64,000 nucleotides of DNA from Bryobacterales bacterium KBS 96. Lineage in GTDB: Bacteria > Acidobacteriota > Terriglobia > Bryobacterales > Bryobacteraceae. Shown here one piece after another: positions 38,976-46,351 of the stretch. The stretch is taken from NCBI GenBank assembly GCA_000381625.1, contig KB906767.1, positions 783,729 through 847,728 on the forward strand, written 5' to 3'. The translations under genes and the position numbers were made by a program. The notes under the pieces are model-generated. The model was not told where the DNA came from and ran no database searches. It saw only the letters and a program-made list of their open reading frames with translations. The stretch's first letter is position 1; each line of letters starts with the position of its first letter.

Positions 38976-39095
38976 GCTTGTCATCAAGGTAAGGATGCAA
39001 GCGAAACCGCCCAGAAACAGAGCGCTGCACGCAGTGCGGGATATCCAGTGCTTTGAACCTGACTGCCGAGGCCCTATGCCAATTACTGAAACGAC

Positions 39096-39162
39096 GTAGG
39101 GGCCGGACATCTCCGGCCCCTACATGGAATTGGTATTTGTTTGCGAGGCATGCCGCGCCCGC
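39096..39162 (+). repeat. Dispersed palindromic repeat, rearranged copy
   Basis: A perfect 12-bp-arm hairpin (arm GTAGGGGCCGGA, loop CATC, 39096-39123) followed by GGAATTGG and a GCGAGGCATGCCGCGCCCGC segment. The halves are the same as in the copies at 20533 and 32411 but in the opposite order. It lies between marR and the DUF1080 gene and might serve as a terminator. Confidence 0.65.
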
Positions 39163-39184
39163 TTAATCGGTGACAGTAACGCTG

Positions 39185-39961
39185 CTACTTCAGCTCTCTG
39201 ACCCAGATATTCCGAAAGCTGATCGGCTGGCTTTTATCGCCGTGGGCCTGCAGCTTAATTGGGGCGGTGTCGTATTTCTTGTAGAACGGCTTTCCGATAT
39301 ACAGCGTCTGCCCCTGTAGCTGAAAGTGATTTTGCACGAGCACGCCATTGAAGAAAACCGTGACATAAGCCGGGGTTTTCAGCGAGCCGTCGTCGTTGAA
39401 CGTGGGCGCCGTCCAGACCACATCGTAGGTCTGCCATTCGCCCGGCTTGCGAGCAGGGTTCGCCAGCGGAATGGCTTGCTTGTAGATGCTGCCCGCCTGG
39501 CCGTTGACGTACGTCCTGTTGTTGTAGGAATCGAGAACCTGCAACTCATATCCGTCGTCCCCGGGGCCGGTGGAAGCCAGAAAGACGCCACTGTTGCCTC
39601 GCGCCTGGCCGGAGCCGGTGATGTCCGACGGAATCTTCCACTCAATGTGAAGTTGGTAATCCTTAAAGCTCTTTTTCGTTTCGATGTTTCCCGCGGACTT
39701 GTTCACGGTCATCACCCCGTTGGCCACCGTCCATTTCGCCGGCGACTTGTCACGGGTCGACACCCACTGGCCCAGGTTTTTGCCGTCGAACAGCACGATG
39801 GCATCGGAGGGAGGCGCCGTACAGGTAGCGCCGGGAGTTACGACCTGAGGAGCCGGCTGCCACACTTCCGTGTCCTCCGGTCGCGCCTTCTGCGCGTAAA
39901 CGGGAGCGGCCACGGCAAGCAGTGCCGAGAGCGCGAGAACTTTTGAAAATTGAATGGGCAT
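39185..39961 (-). CDS. Secreted 3-keto-disaccharide hydrolase (DUF1080) protein
   Basis: 258 residues. Signal peptide at 1-23 (FSKVLALSALLAVAAPVYA). The mature protein is the DUF1080 concanavalin-like fold: IVLFDGKNLGQWVSTRDKSPAK minus its last residues, LHIEWKIPSDITGSGQARGN, SGVFLASTGPGDDGYELQVLDS and the final ISFRNIWVRELK. Family members hydrolyse 3-keto-glycosides and are numerous in Acidobacteria and Planctomycetes. It is probably periplasmic and takes part in sugar degradation. No partner gene such as a glucose-3-dehydrogenase lies next to it. Confidence 0.9.
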   Translation of the reverse strand: MPIQFSKVLALSALLAVAAPVYAQKARPEDTEVWQPAPQVVTPGATCTAPPSDAIVLFDGKNLGQWVSTRDKSPAKWTVANGVMTVNKSAGNIETKKSFKDYQLHIEWKIPSDITGSGQARGNSGVFLASTGPGDDGYELQVLDSYNNRTYVNGQAGSIYKQAIPLANPARKPGEWQTYDVVWTAPTFNDDGSLKTPAYVTVFFNGVLVQNHFQLQGQTLYIGKPFYKKYDTAPIKLQAHGDKSQPISFRNIWVRELK

Positions 39962-39969
39962 AATCTTAA

Positions 39970-40128
39970 ATGACCATACACCACGCCCGACTGCCTCGGA
40001 GGGTGCGCAGGAACCGAGGTCGGCTTCTCACATTGGTCGTTGTCGCGATCATTCCGGGCGTAATCGCCCTTGTGGATTCGATTTCCGCGAGCATCGTCTC
40101 CATGATTTTCATGGGTGGACACAGGTGA
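39970..40128 (+). CDS. Possible small membrane protein (52 residues)
   Basis: An ORF shorter than usual prediction limits. From ATG 39970, or GTG 40003, it reads a basic start (RRVRRNRGRLL) followed by one hydrophobic segment (LTLVVVAIIPGVIALVD, then ISASIVSMIFMGG) and stop. Codon third positions are GC-rich like the neighbours. There is no convincing ribosome-binding site for the ATG, and GGAGG sits too close to the GTG. A short hairpin with a T-run (GAACC/GGTTC, about 40158-40194) follows. The rest of the 365-nt gap to 40326 holds only the leader of the PRC-barrel gene. Confidence 0.3.
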   Translation: MTIHHARLPRRVRRNRGRLLTLVVVAIIPGVIALVDSISASIVSMIFMGGHR

Positions 40129-40326
40129 TGCTCGGACTCTCCACACGAAGGCTACCCCTCGAACCGGCGTGAAAAGAATTGGGTTCGTTTTTTCTCCGCC
40201 CTAACACCATTCGGAGATAGCGAGTGGTATTCCCAGGCTGCGCTTTTTCCCCATCAGGCATCTCACTCAATGCAGGCGCTGAGAATCGGCAAAGATTGAA
40301 GCATCTGAAATAAAGGAGATTACGGT

Positions 40327-40773
40327 ATGGAGCGAGACAAAATTCATCAGAGCGATCCAGATCGGCGCTACCGGCGGGTACTGTCCGCGAGCACGCTGGC
40401 TGGGGATTCGGTTAAAAATTCCGCAGGCGACGATCTTGGCAAAGTAGACCAGATTATGATCGACATCCCCACCGGACGAGTCGCCTATGCGGTCTTATCG
40501 TTTGGCGGATTTCTGCGTATGGGCAACAAGTTATTCGCTGTGCCTTGGGATGTCCTGAAGGTCGATGAAGACCAGAAATGCTTCATTCTCGATGTCGAGA
40601 AATCGAAGCTGGAGAGTGCGCCCGGATTCGACAAAGATAACTGGCCGGACATGGCCGACCAGAGCTGGGGCAGAGAGATCTACAGCTACTACGGGCGAAG
40701 GCCGTATTGGGAAACTGCGGGGATCGATACCGAGGAGCCGCTCCGGTCTCGGACTAGCGGAACCAGATTGTGA
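40327..40773 (+). CDS. PRC-barrel domain protein
   Basis: 148 residues; AAAGGAG lies 8 nt before the ATG. The PRC-barrel covers about residues 17-95: STLAGDSVKNSAGDDLGKVD, GRVAYAVLSFGGFLRMGNKL, FAVPWDVLKVDE. The tail (YSYYGRRPYWETAG) is seen in many stand-alone soil-bacterial PRC-barrel proteins linked to stress responses. The barrel resembles the RimM and photosynthetic reaction-centre H domains, but no binding partner is known for this type. It is monocistronic. Confidence 0.88.
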   Translation: MERDKIHQSDPDRRYRRVLSASTLAGDSVKNSAGDDLGKVDQIMIDIPTGRVAYAVLSFGGFLRMGNKLFAVPWDVLKVDEDQKCFILDVEKSKLESAPGFDKDNWPDMADQSWGREIYSYYGRRPYWETAGIDTEEPLRSRTSGTRL

Positions 40774-40980
40774 GATCCGGCGGATTCTAATCATATTTTG
40801 AGCGGTAGCGCCAGGGAGTGGTCTTGCCGCACTACCTCTATTTACAAAGAACCGTACTAAGCGAGCCGGAAAGCGCAAGGGGAAATTTCCTTAAGTGCTT
40901 TCCGGCAGATTTTTGTAGAAGACAGGACGATATTCGCCCTGCCCGCCTGCTCCCGCACCGGCCAATGCAAGAATTGATGT

Positions 40981-42693
40981 ATGGCGAAGCCGGCGTTACT
41001 TGCTGTCGACGATGAACCGGAAGTCCTGAGATCCATCGAACGCGACCTGCGCCGCAAATACGGCCAGCGCTATCGCATTGTCCGCGCCGAATCCGGCGCT
41101 ATGGCTCTCGATGCCGTAAACCGGCTGAAGGAACGCGCCGAAACAGTTGCCCTCCTGCTTGCCGACCAGCGTATGCCGGTGATGTCAGGGGTTGAGTTCC
41201 TGGCCCAAGCGACGCAGGTTTTTCCTTCCGCGAAGAAGGTATTGCTTACTGCTTACGCCGACACAAATGCGGCAATCGCGGCAATCAATCAGGTGCGGCT
41301 GGATTATTATCTTTTGAAACCCTGGGACCCGCCGGAAACCCATCTGTATCCTGTTTTAGACGACTTGCTCGAAGACTGGCGCGCCCAATACAAGCCGCCT
41401 TTCGACGGGCTTCGCGTCGTGGGCTATCGCTGGTCGCCGCACAGCCATGCCGTAAAGGATTTTCTCGGGCGCAATTTCTTCCCTTATGAATGGATCGATT
41501 TAACCGGGCGTGACGAAGATCCGAATATTCGCCGACTACTTGAGAACGAGTTGCGGGATACGGCAAATTTTCCGGTTGTGCTGTTTCCCGACGGCGCCAG
41601 GCTTGAACGCCCGGAGCCCAGCGCGCTTGCCGACAGGCTCGGGCTGCAGACTTCGGCCGGCACCTCCTTTTACGATCTGGTAATTGCCGGCGGCGGACCC
41701 GCGGGGCTAGCGGCGGCTGTTTACGGCGCGTCGGAAGGCTTGAAAACCGCGCTGATTGAAACCGAGGCTCCGGGCGGTCAGGCCGGGATGAGCTCGCGAA
41801 TCGAGAATTACCTCGGCTTCCCGTCGGGCTTGACCGGTTCGGATCTGGCGCGGCGGGCCGTGACCCAAGCCAGACGCTTCGGCGTTGAAATCATTTCCCC
41901 CCAAACGGTCTCCGGTGTTCGTCTCGAAGACCCCTATCGCATCGTCCGTCTCGGCGATGGCAGCGAGATCACTTCTCACGCGCTGCTGATTGCGAGTGGA
42001 TTGTCCTGGCGAAAGCTGAACGTTCCCGGACTCGACAGGTTAACCGGCAAGGGCGTTTACTATGGAGCCGCGCTGACGGAAGCCGTGTCCTGCCGCGACG
42101 AGCACGTGTTCGTGATCGGCGGAGCCAATTCCGCGGGCCAGGGCGCGATGCATTTCGCGCAATATGCGAGCAAGGTGACAATGATTCTTCGCGCCGGCTC
42201 GCTTACCAAGAGCATGTCGCGCTATCTTATCGATCAGATTGAAGCGGCCCCGAATATCGAAGTGCTTACTCACACCGAAATAACCCAGGCGCTCGGCGAA
42301 GAGCACCTCGAATGTCTGACGCTGCGCAATAGCGCGACTGGCGAAACGGAGACGGTTCGCGCCTCCGCAATGTTTATTTTTATTGGCGCCACGCCGCACA
42401 CTGATTGGCTCGACAGCCTCCTCGCTATGGATGAGCGCGGCTTCATCTATACAGGTCCCGACATACCGCGCGAGGACGGCAAACGGTTGCCGCGTGGCTG
42501 GAAAGTCGACCGCGAACCGTTCCTGCTGGAGACCAGCGTGCCCGGCATCTTCGCGGCGGGCGATGTCCGCCACAACTCCGTGAAACGCGTGGCGTCGGCC
42601 GTGGGGGCCGGCTCCATCTGTGTGCAGATGATCCACGAACACCTTGCGCACCTGAGCCGTCTGGCCGAGAGAGCCGCCGCCGCCCATTCCTGA
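40981..42693 (+). CDS. Response regulator fused to thioredoxin-reductase-like flavoprotein
   Basis: 570 residues. Residues 1-125 are a receiver domain: LLAVDDEPEVL, the phospho-acceptor Asp in LLLADQRMPVMSG, and the conserved lysine in YYLLKPWDPP. A thioredoxin-fold-like linker follows (about 135-225: LRVVGYRWSPHSHAVKDFLG, PVVLFPDG). The last 340 residues are a thioredoxin-reductase-like flavoprotein with LVIAGGGPAGLAAAVYGASE, APGGQAGMSSRIENYLGFP and HVFVIGGANSAGQGAMHF. The CxxC redox motif of true thioredoxin reductases is missing; the corresponding segment is GVYYGAALTEAVSC. The first gene of a three-gene operon with a kinase and a UBP zinc finger, 16 nt apart from the kinase. Confidence 0.9.
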   Translation: MAKPALLAVDDEPEVLRSIERDLRRKYGQRYRIVRAESGAMALDAVNRLKERAETVALLLADQRMPVMSGVEFLAQATQVFPSAKKVLLTAYADTNAAIAAINQVRLDYYLLKPWDPPETHLYPVLDDLLEDWRAQYKPPFDGLRVVGYRWSPHSHAVKDFLGRNFFPYEWIDLTGRDEDPNIRRLLENELRDTANFPVVLFPDGARLERPEPSALADRLGLQTSAGTSFYDLVIAGGGPAGLAAAVYGASEGLKTALIETEAPGGQAGMSSRIENYLGFPSGLTGSDLARRAVTQARRFGVEIISPQTVSGVRLEDPYRIVRLGDGSEITSHALLIASGLSWRKLNVPGLDRLTGKGVYYGAALTEAVSCRDEHVFVIGGANSAGQGAMHFAQYASKVTMILRAGSLTKSMSRYLIDQIEAAPNIEVLTHTEITQALGEEHLECLTLRNSATGETETVRASAMFIFIGATPHTDWLDSLLAMDERGFIYTGPDIPREDGKRLPRGWKVDREPFLLETSVPGIFAAGDVRHNSVKRVASAVGAGSICVQMIHEHLAHLSRLAERAAAAHS

Positions 42694-42709
42694 CCATTAA
42701 GAACACGCC

Positions 42710-44140
42710 ATGCTGCATGATCTTCGAGATCGTAAGCTTTTCCCCCGACTCACCGACGAACAGATCGAAACACTGAAGCCGCTCGGCAAAGTAATCGAAA
42801 CGCCGGACCGCGCCATCGTGCTCCGCGAGGGCGATCCGGAGTATCCCCTGTTTTTTGTGCTTTCGGGCAAATTACGGATATTCAAACGCCTCGGCGCCGC
42901 CGAGGAACTGCTGGCATATCACGGTCCTGGTGAATTCACCGGCGACATTGGCGTACTGACTGGAGGGGGAGCAACCGCCTCCATTCAGTCGTGTGGTCAA
43001 TGCAGCCTTCTCCAACTGGATGCCGGCGCGTTGCGAAGGTTGATTGGCGACAACTCGCCCATCGGCGAGCTGTTGGTCGAGACTATGGCGCGCCGCGCGA
43101 GGCAGGCCGATTCGCACATTATCCAGGAAGAAAAACTCGCTGCTCTGGGCAAAATGGCGGCTGGTCTCGCGCACGAATTGAATAACCCGGCAACTGCCGC
43201 GCGTAGGGCATCGAAGCTGATGACCGAAGCCGTGCTGCAGACGCCGCTGCGAATGCTGGCGATCGACACTCGTTACAACGAGGAGGAGAAGGCGAAGATG
43301 CGCGACTTCGCGATTTCGATTACAAATCGTCCCTCCGCCCCCCCGAAAGATCCGCTGGAGCTGAACGATCGCGAGGAGGAACTGCTCGACTGGCTGGAGT
43401 CGAACAACGTGCCACGGTCGGATGAAATATCGCCGGTGTTTGCCGAAGCGGGAGTTACGCCGGCGGAATTGACCCAATGGAAAGGGGCCGCCGGCGAGCG
43501 CTATTTGCATGGCATCTACTGGCTGGAAACGGTGATGCGCCTGGCGAGCCTTGCTCGTGATATCGAATCGAGCACCAATCGGATCGCCGAACTCGTGGCA
43601 GCGCTCAAAGAATATTCCTACATGGATCAGGCGCGCTTTCAGGAGGTTGACGTTCACCAGGGCCTCGAAAGCACGCTGAAAGTCATGCACCACAAGCTGA
43701 AAAACGGCGTGGAGGTGCGGCGCGAGTATGGAACTGACCTGCCGAAGATCTGTGCGTATGTCGGCGAACTGAACCAGGTTTGGACGAATCTCATCGACAA
43801 CGGCGTGGATGCGATGGAGGGCCGGGGCGTTTTGACCGTGCGCACACGATCTGCCGGCGACAGCGTTCTGGTTGAATTCACCGACACTGGCCGTGGCATA
43901 CCCGAAGAGATTTGCCACCGGATTTATGAGCCGTTCTTCACTACCAAGCCGCCCGGAAGAGGAACGGGGCTGGGCCTCGATATCAGTTATCGAATTGTGG
44001 TCTACCGGCACGGCGGCAAGATTCGAGTGAAATCGAAGCCTGGGGAAACCACGTTTTCGGTGGAGCTTCCCGTGCAACCTCCACGCGAGGACGAGATCCT
44101 GCGGGCTTTACAGGCAAACGAAGAGAAGGAGCGCCTATGA
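42710..44140 (+). CDS. Cyclic-nucleotide-domain sensor histidine kinase
   Basis: 476 residues, no membrane segments. Residues 10-130 form a CAP_ED/cNMP-binding domain (LFPRLTDEQIETLKPLGKV, DRAIVLREGDPEYPLFFVLSG minus its last residue, YHGPGEFTGDIGVL). The dimerisation/phosphotransfer helix holds His in LGKMAAGLAHELNNPATAA. The ATPase domain shows the N box WTNLIDNGVDAMEG, G1 DTGRGIPEEI, and G2 RGTGLGLDISYRI. It probably phosphorylates the receiver of the preceding flavoprotein in response to a nucleotide or another small ligand. It overlaps the zinc-finger gene by 4 nt (ATGA). Confidence 0.92.
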   Translation: MLHDLRDRKLFPRLTDEQIETLKPLGKVIETPDRAIVLREGDPEYPLFFVLSGKLRIFKRLGAAEELLAYHGPGEFTGDIGVLTGGGATASIQSCGQCSLLQLDAGALRRLIGDNSPIGELLVETMARRARQADSHIIQEEKLAALGKMAAGLAHELNNPATAARRASKLMTEAVLQTPLRMLAIDTRYNEEEKAKMRDFAISITNRPSAPPKDPLELNDREEELLDWLESNNVPRSDEISPVFAEAGVTPAELTQWKGAAGERYLHGIYWLETVMRLASLARDIESSTNRIAELVAALKEYSYMDQARFQEVDVHQGLESTLKVMHHKLKNGVEVRREYGTDLPKICAYVGELNQVWTNLIDNGVDAMEGRGVLTVRTRSAGDSVLVEFTDTGRGIPEEICHRIYEPFFTTKPPGRGTGLGLDISYRIVVYRHGGKIRVKSKPGETTFSVELPVQPPREDEILRALQANEEKERL

Positions 44141-44409
44141 ACGCCGAATGTAAGCATTTGGCCGAAGCCGACGCCCAAAAGCAGCCGAATACGAATGGCT
44201 GCGAAGAGTGTCTGAAATCCGGAGATTCGTGGGTACATTTGCGAGTCTGCCTCACGTGCGGACACGTTGGCTGCTGCGACAGCTCTAAAAATAAGCACGC
44301 AACGAAGCACTTCCATCGGACGAAACATCCCGTGGTTCGCTCGGATGAACCGGGCGAGCGCTGGGCATGGTGTTACGTGGACGAACTATTTATTGAGGAT
44401 CTGGAGTAG
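44137..44409 (+). CDS. UBP-type zinc finger protein
   Basis: 90 residues, essentially one ZnF-UBP domain (PF02148), best known from eukaryotic deubiquitinases, where it binds the ubiquitin C-terminus. Zinc ligands: CKHL near residue 5, GCEECL, RVCLTCGHVGCCDSS, then KHATKHFHRTKHPVV. The family's WCYVDELF end is present. Bacteria lack ubiquitin, so the bacterial ligand is unknown. Translational coupling to the kinase and co-occurrence with the flavoprotein point to a single signalling or redox system. The 3' end overlaps the convergent hydrolase by 20 nt. Confidence 0.93.
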   Translation: MNAECKHLAEADAQKQPNTNGCEECLKSGDSWVHLRVCLTCGHVGCCDSSKNKHATKHFHRTKHPVVRSDEPGERWAWCYVDELFIEDLE

Positions 44410-45328
44410 CCTGGCCACGCGCCCGCTTTCCAGTGTTTTGCAGCGCGGCATCGAAGAATGCCGTCACGCGCCTCTCGTATTCGGCCTTCGCGACCGAATG
44501 CGCTTTGCCGTGTTTGGCGCCGGGAACCAGCCACAGTTGTTTCGGCTCACGGGCGTGGGCGAAATTTTGTTTGCTGTTCGCGACCGGCACCGTGTAGTCG
44601 TCCAAACCGTGGATGATGAGGACGGGCCGCGGGCTGATGCGCGCGATAACATCCATGGGGCGGACAGAATCGACGTCGATTCCCGCGCGCTCGTCCGCAA
44701 TCCATATAGTGACGGGCGCAAACGGAAAAGCGGGAAGATGAATGAAATGTTCAAAGCTCGCCGCGATGACGCTCGGCGCATCGCTGAATCCGCAATCGTC
44801 CACAACGGCTTGGATGCGTTTGTCCTGCGCGGCCGCCAGGATCACGACGGCGCCGCCCATCGAGATGCCGAGGGCGCCGATGCGCTGAGGATCGACATCG
44901 CTCCGCGCGCACAGGTAGTCTAATGCCGAAATGAGGTCTATCTGCTCATAAACGCCAAGCGTCACGTATTCGCCGCCGCTGTCTCCCCGCGCGCGCATAT
45001 TGTAGGTAAGCACGTTAAAGCCGGCACGGTGCAGGAAATCGGCGATCGGCAGCATCTGGTCCTGCGTATCGCCATAACCGTTCGCCAGGACGATGGTGCT
45101 CCGGTTGGTTCCGTGAAACCAGCGGCCCACCAGGTCGATGCCGGTCGAGGAATGAAAGCGCACCGACTCCGCGTGGAGCGCCGGAAACGAAGCCAGCGAT
45201 TGCTGGTAGTGATAGTAATGCGGCCTCAAGGCACGCTCGGAGCCGATCCATCCAATGGTTCCGAGCGTCAGTGCGGCGGCGGCGCACAGCGGCGCGACCC
45301 CCCGCAGAAGGATCTTCCGAAGCATCAC
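44390..45328 (-). CDS. Alpha/beta hydrolase, membrane-anchored or exported
   Basis: 312 residues. The N-terminus (LLRGVAPLCAAAALTLGTIGW, about 7-27) is a signal anchor or signal peptide. The hydrolase fold shows TIVLANGYGDTQDQ (oxyanion region), the nucleophile elbow GISMGGAVV, and PVLIIHGLDDYTVP with the acid; the catalytic His is likely in GAKHGKAHSV. It resembles the FrsA/BAAT-like and prolyl-oligopeptidase-like families; the substrate is unknown. It is convergent with the zinc-finger operon. Confidence 0.85.
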   Translation of the reverse strand: MMLRKILLRGVAPLCAAAALTLGTIGWIGSERALRPHYYHYQQSLASFPALHAESVRFHSSTGIDLVGRWFHGTNRSTIVLANGYGDTQDQMLPIADFLHRAGFNVLTYNMRARGDSGGEYVTLGVYEQIDLISALDYLCARSDVDPQRIGALGISMGGAVVILAAAQDKRIQAVVDDCGFSDAPSVIAASFEHFIHLPAFPFAPVTIWIADERAGIDVDSVRPMDVIARISPRPVLIIHGLDDYTVPVANSKQNFAHAREPKQLWLVPGAKHGKAHSVAKAEYERRVTAFFDAALQNTGKRARGQATPDPQ

Positions 45329-45405
45329 AGTTCAGAATACGGGATCGCTAGTGGTTGCGGTTCCGGACGCGGATACGTATCATCTCAAGACGAGGAGCCC
45401 ACGGA

Positions 45406-45660
45406 ATGAACAACACGATTCTTGGCGCGACGCCAACAAAGCCGGACGATTTCGAGCGCATCAAGGCCGAAATCGTGATGGCTCTTGACGAGTTACAAGA
45501 GCGCGGCGTCATCTGCCGTATCGAGGAAACGCAGGGAAAAGGCGGGTTGTCGCTGAATTTCGCTAAAGGCGCCACATCGCAAACGATCCGGTTCGCCCCC
45601 GGCGAGTGGACGAAACCGGATGCTGTCAAATCGACGGTGATCGAGCGGCTGGAACTCTAG
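45406..45660 (+). CDS. Hypothetical protein of 84 residues
   Basis: Start ATG 45406. The protein begins MNNTILGATPTKPDDFERIK, has a helical part with DELQERGVICRIEE, and ends with IRFAPGEWTKPDAVKSTVIE. No family is recognised. It has no signal peptide or membrane segment. It is followed after 36 nt by msrA in the same direction and may share its transcript. Codon use is like that of its neighbours. Confidence 0.6.
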   Translation: MNNTILGATPTKPDDFERIKAEIVMALDELQERGVICRIEETQGKGGLSLNFAKGATSQTIRFAPGEWTKPDAVKSTVIERLEL

Positions 45661-45696
45661 GGCGACTTCATCGCATCATAAAGAAAGGAGATGCGA

Positions 45697-46170
45697 ATGA
45701 CGGAAAAAGCAACATTTGGCGCCGGGTGCTTTTGGGGCGTGGAAGAAACCTTCCGGCTAACCCCCGGCGTGATCGAGACGTCCGTCGGGTACGCCGGGGG
45801 ACACACGGAAGATCCGTCCTATAAGGACGTTTGCACCGACAGAACCGGACATGCCGAAGTAGTGCAGATCGAGTACGATCCCGCTAAAGTCACTTATCCG
45901 GAACTGCTGAATATCTTCTGGACGTCGCACGACCCGACACAGGTGAACCGCCAGGGGCCGGACGTCGGCACTCAGTACCGGACGGTCATTTTTTATCACA
46001 GCCCCGAACAGGAGCGGGCGGCTCGCGCGTCGAAAGCCGAAATGGAGGCTTCGGGCAAATTCCGGCGGCCGATTGCGACCGAGATTGTTCCCGCGCCGGA
46101 GTTCTGGCGCGCGGAAGAGTACCACCAGCAATACCTGGCGAAGCGCGGGCTGAGCCACTGCCATATTTGA
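45697..46170 (+). CDS. msrA: Peptide-methionine (S)-S-oxide reductase
   Basis: 157 residues. It repairs methionine-S-sulfoxide in proteins, using thioredoxin. The catalytic cysteine is in [28 protein letters not shown] and [20 protein letters not shown] are family signatures. A resolving cysteine is probably in the C-terminal HCHI. The start ATG 45697 has AAAGGAG at 6 nt; ATG 45691 abuts that site and is rejected. No msrB lies next to it. The short cytoplasmic form lacks a signal peptide. Confidence 0.96.
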   Translation: MTEKATFGAGCFWGVEETFRLTPGVIETSVGYAGGHTEDPSYKDVCTDRTGHAEVVQIEYDPAKVTYPELLNIFWTSHDPTQVNRQGPDVGTQYRTVIFYHSPEQERAARASKAEMEASGKFRRPIATEIVPAPEFWRAEEYHQQYLAKRGLSHCHI

Positions 46171-46351
46171 CGGACCGCCGGTTTGGGGGCCCAGAATCTG
46201 CGGTTCTCATCGATGCGAGTGCCCCGGCTCACATAAATTTGCAATTAAGTTACGAATCCTTACTTTTCTATTCCCCCTGAATCGTAAGACATGTTATAGA
46301 ATCCTTGTTTTCATCCGCGTATAGTCGATGACAACGAGGAGATTGGTCTCA

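Noticed and set aside
41650-42693. Annotation as thioredoxin reductase (trxB)
   Set aside because: The CxxC motif is missing, and an N-terminal receiver domain is present.
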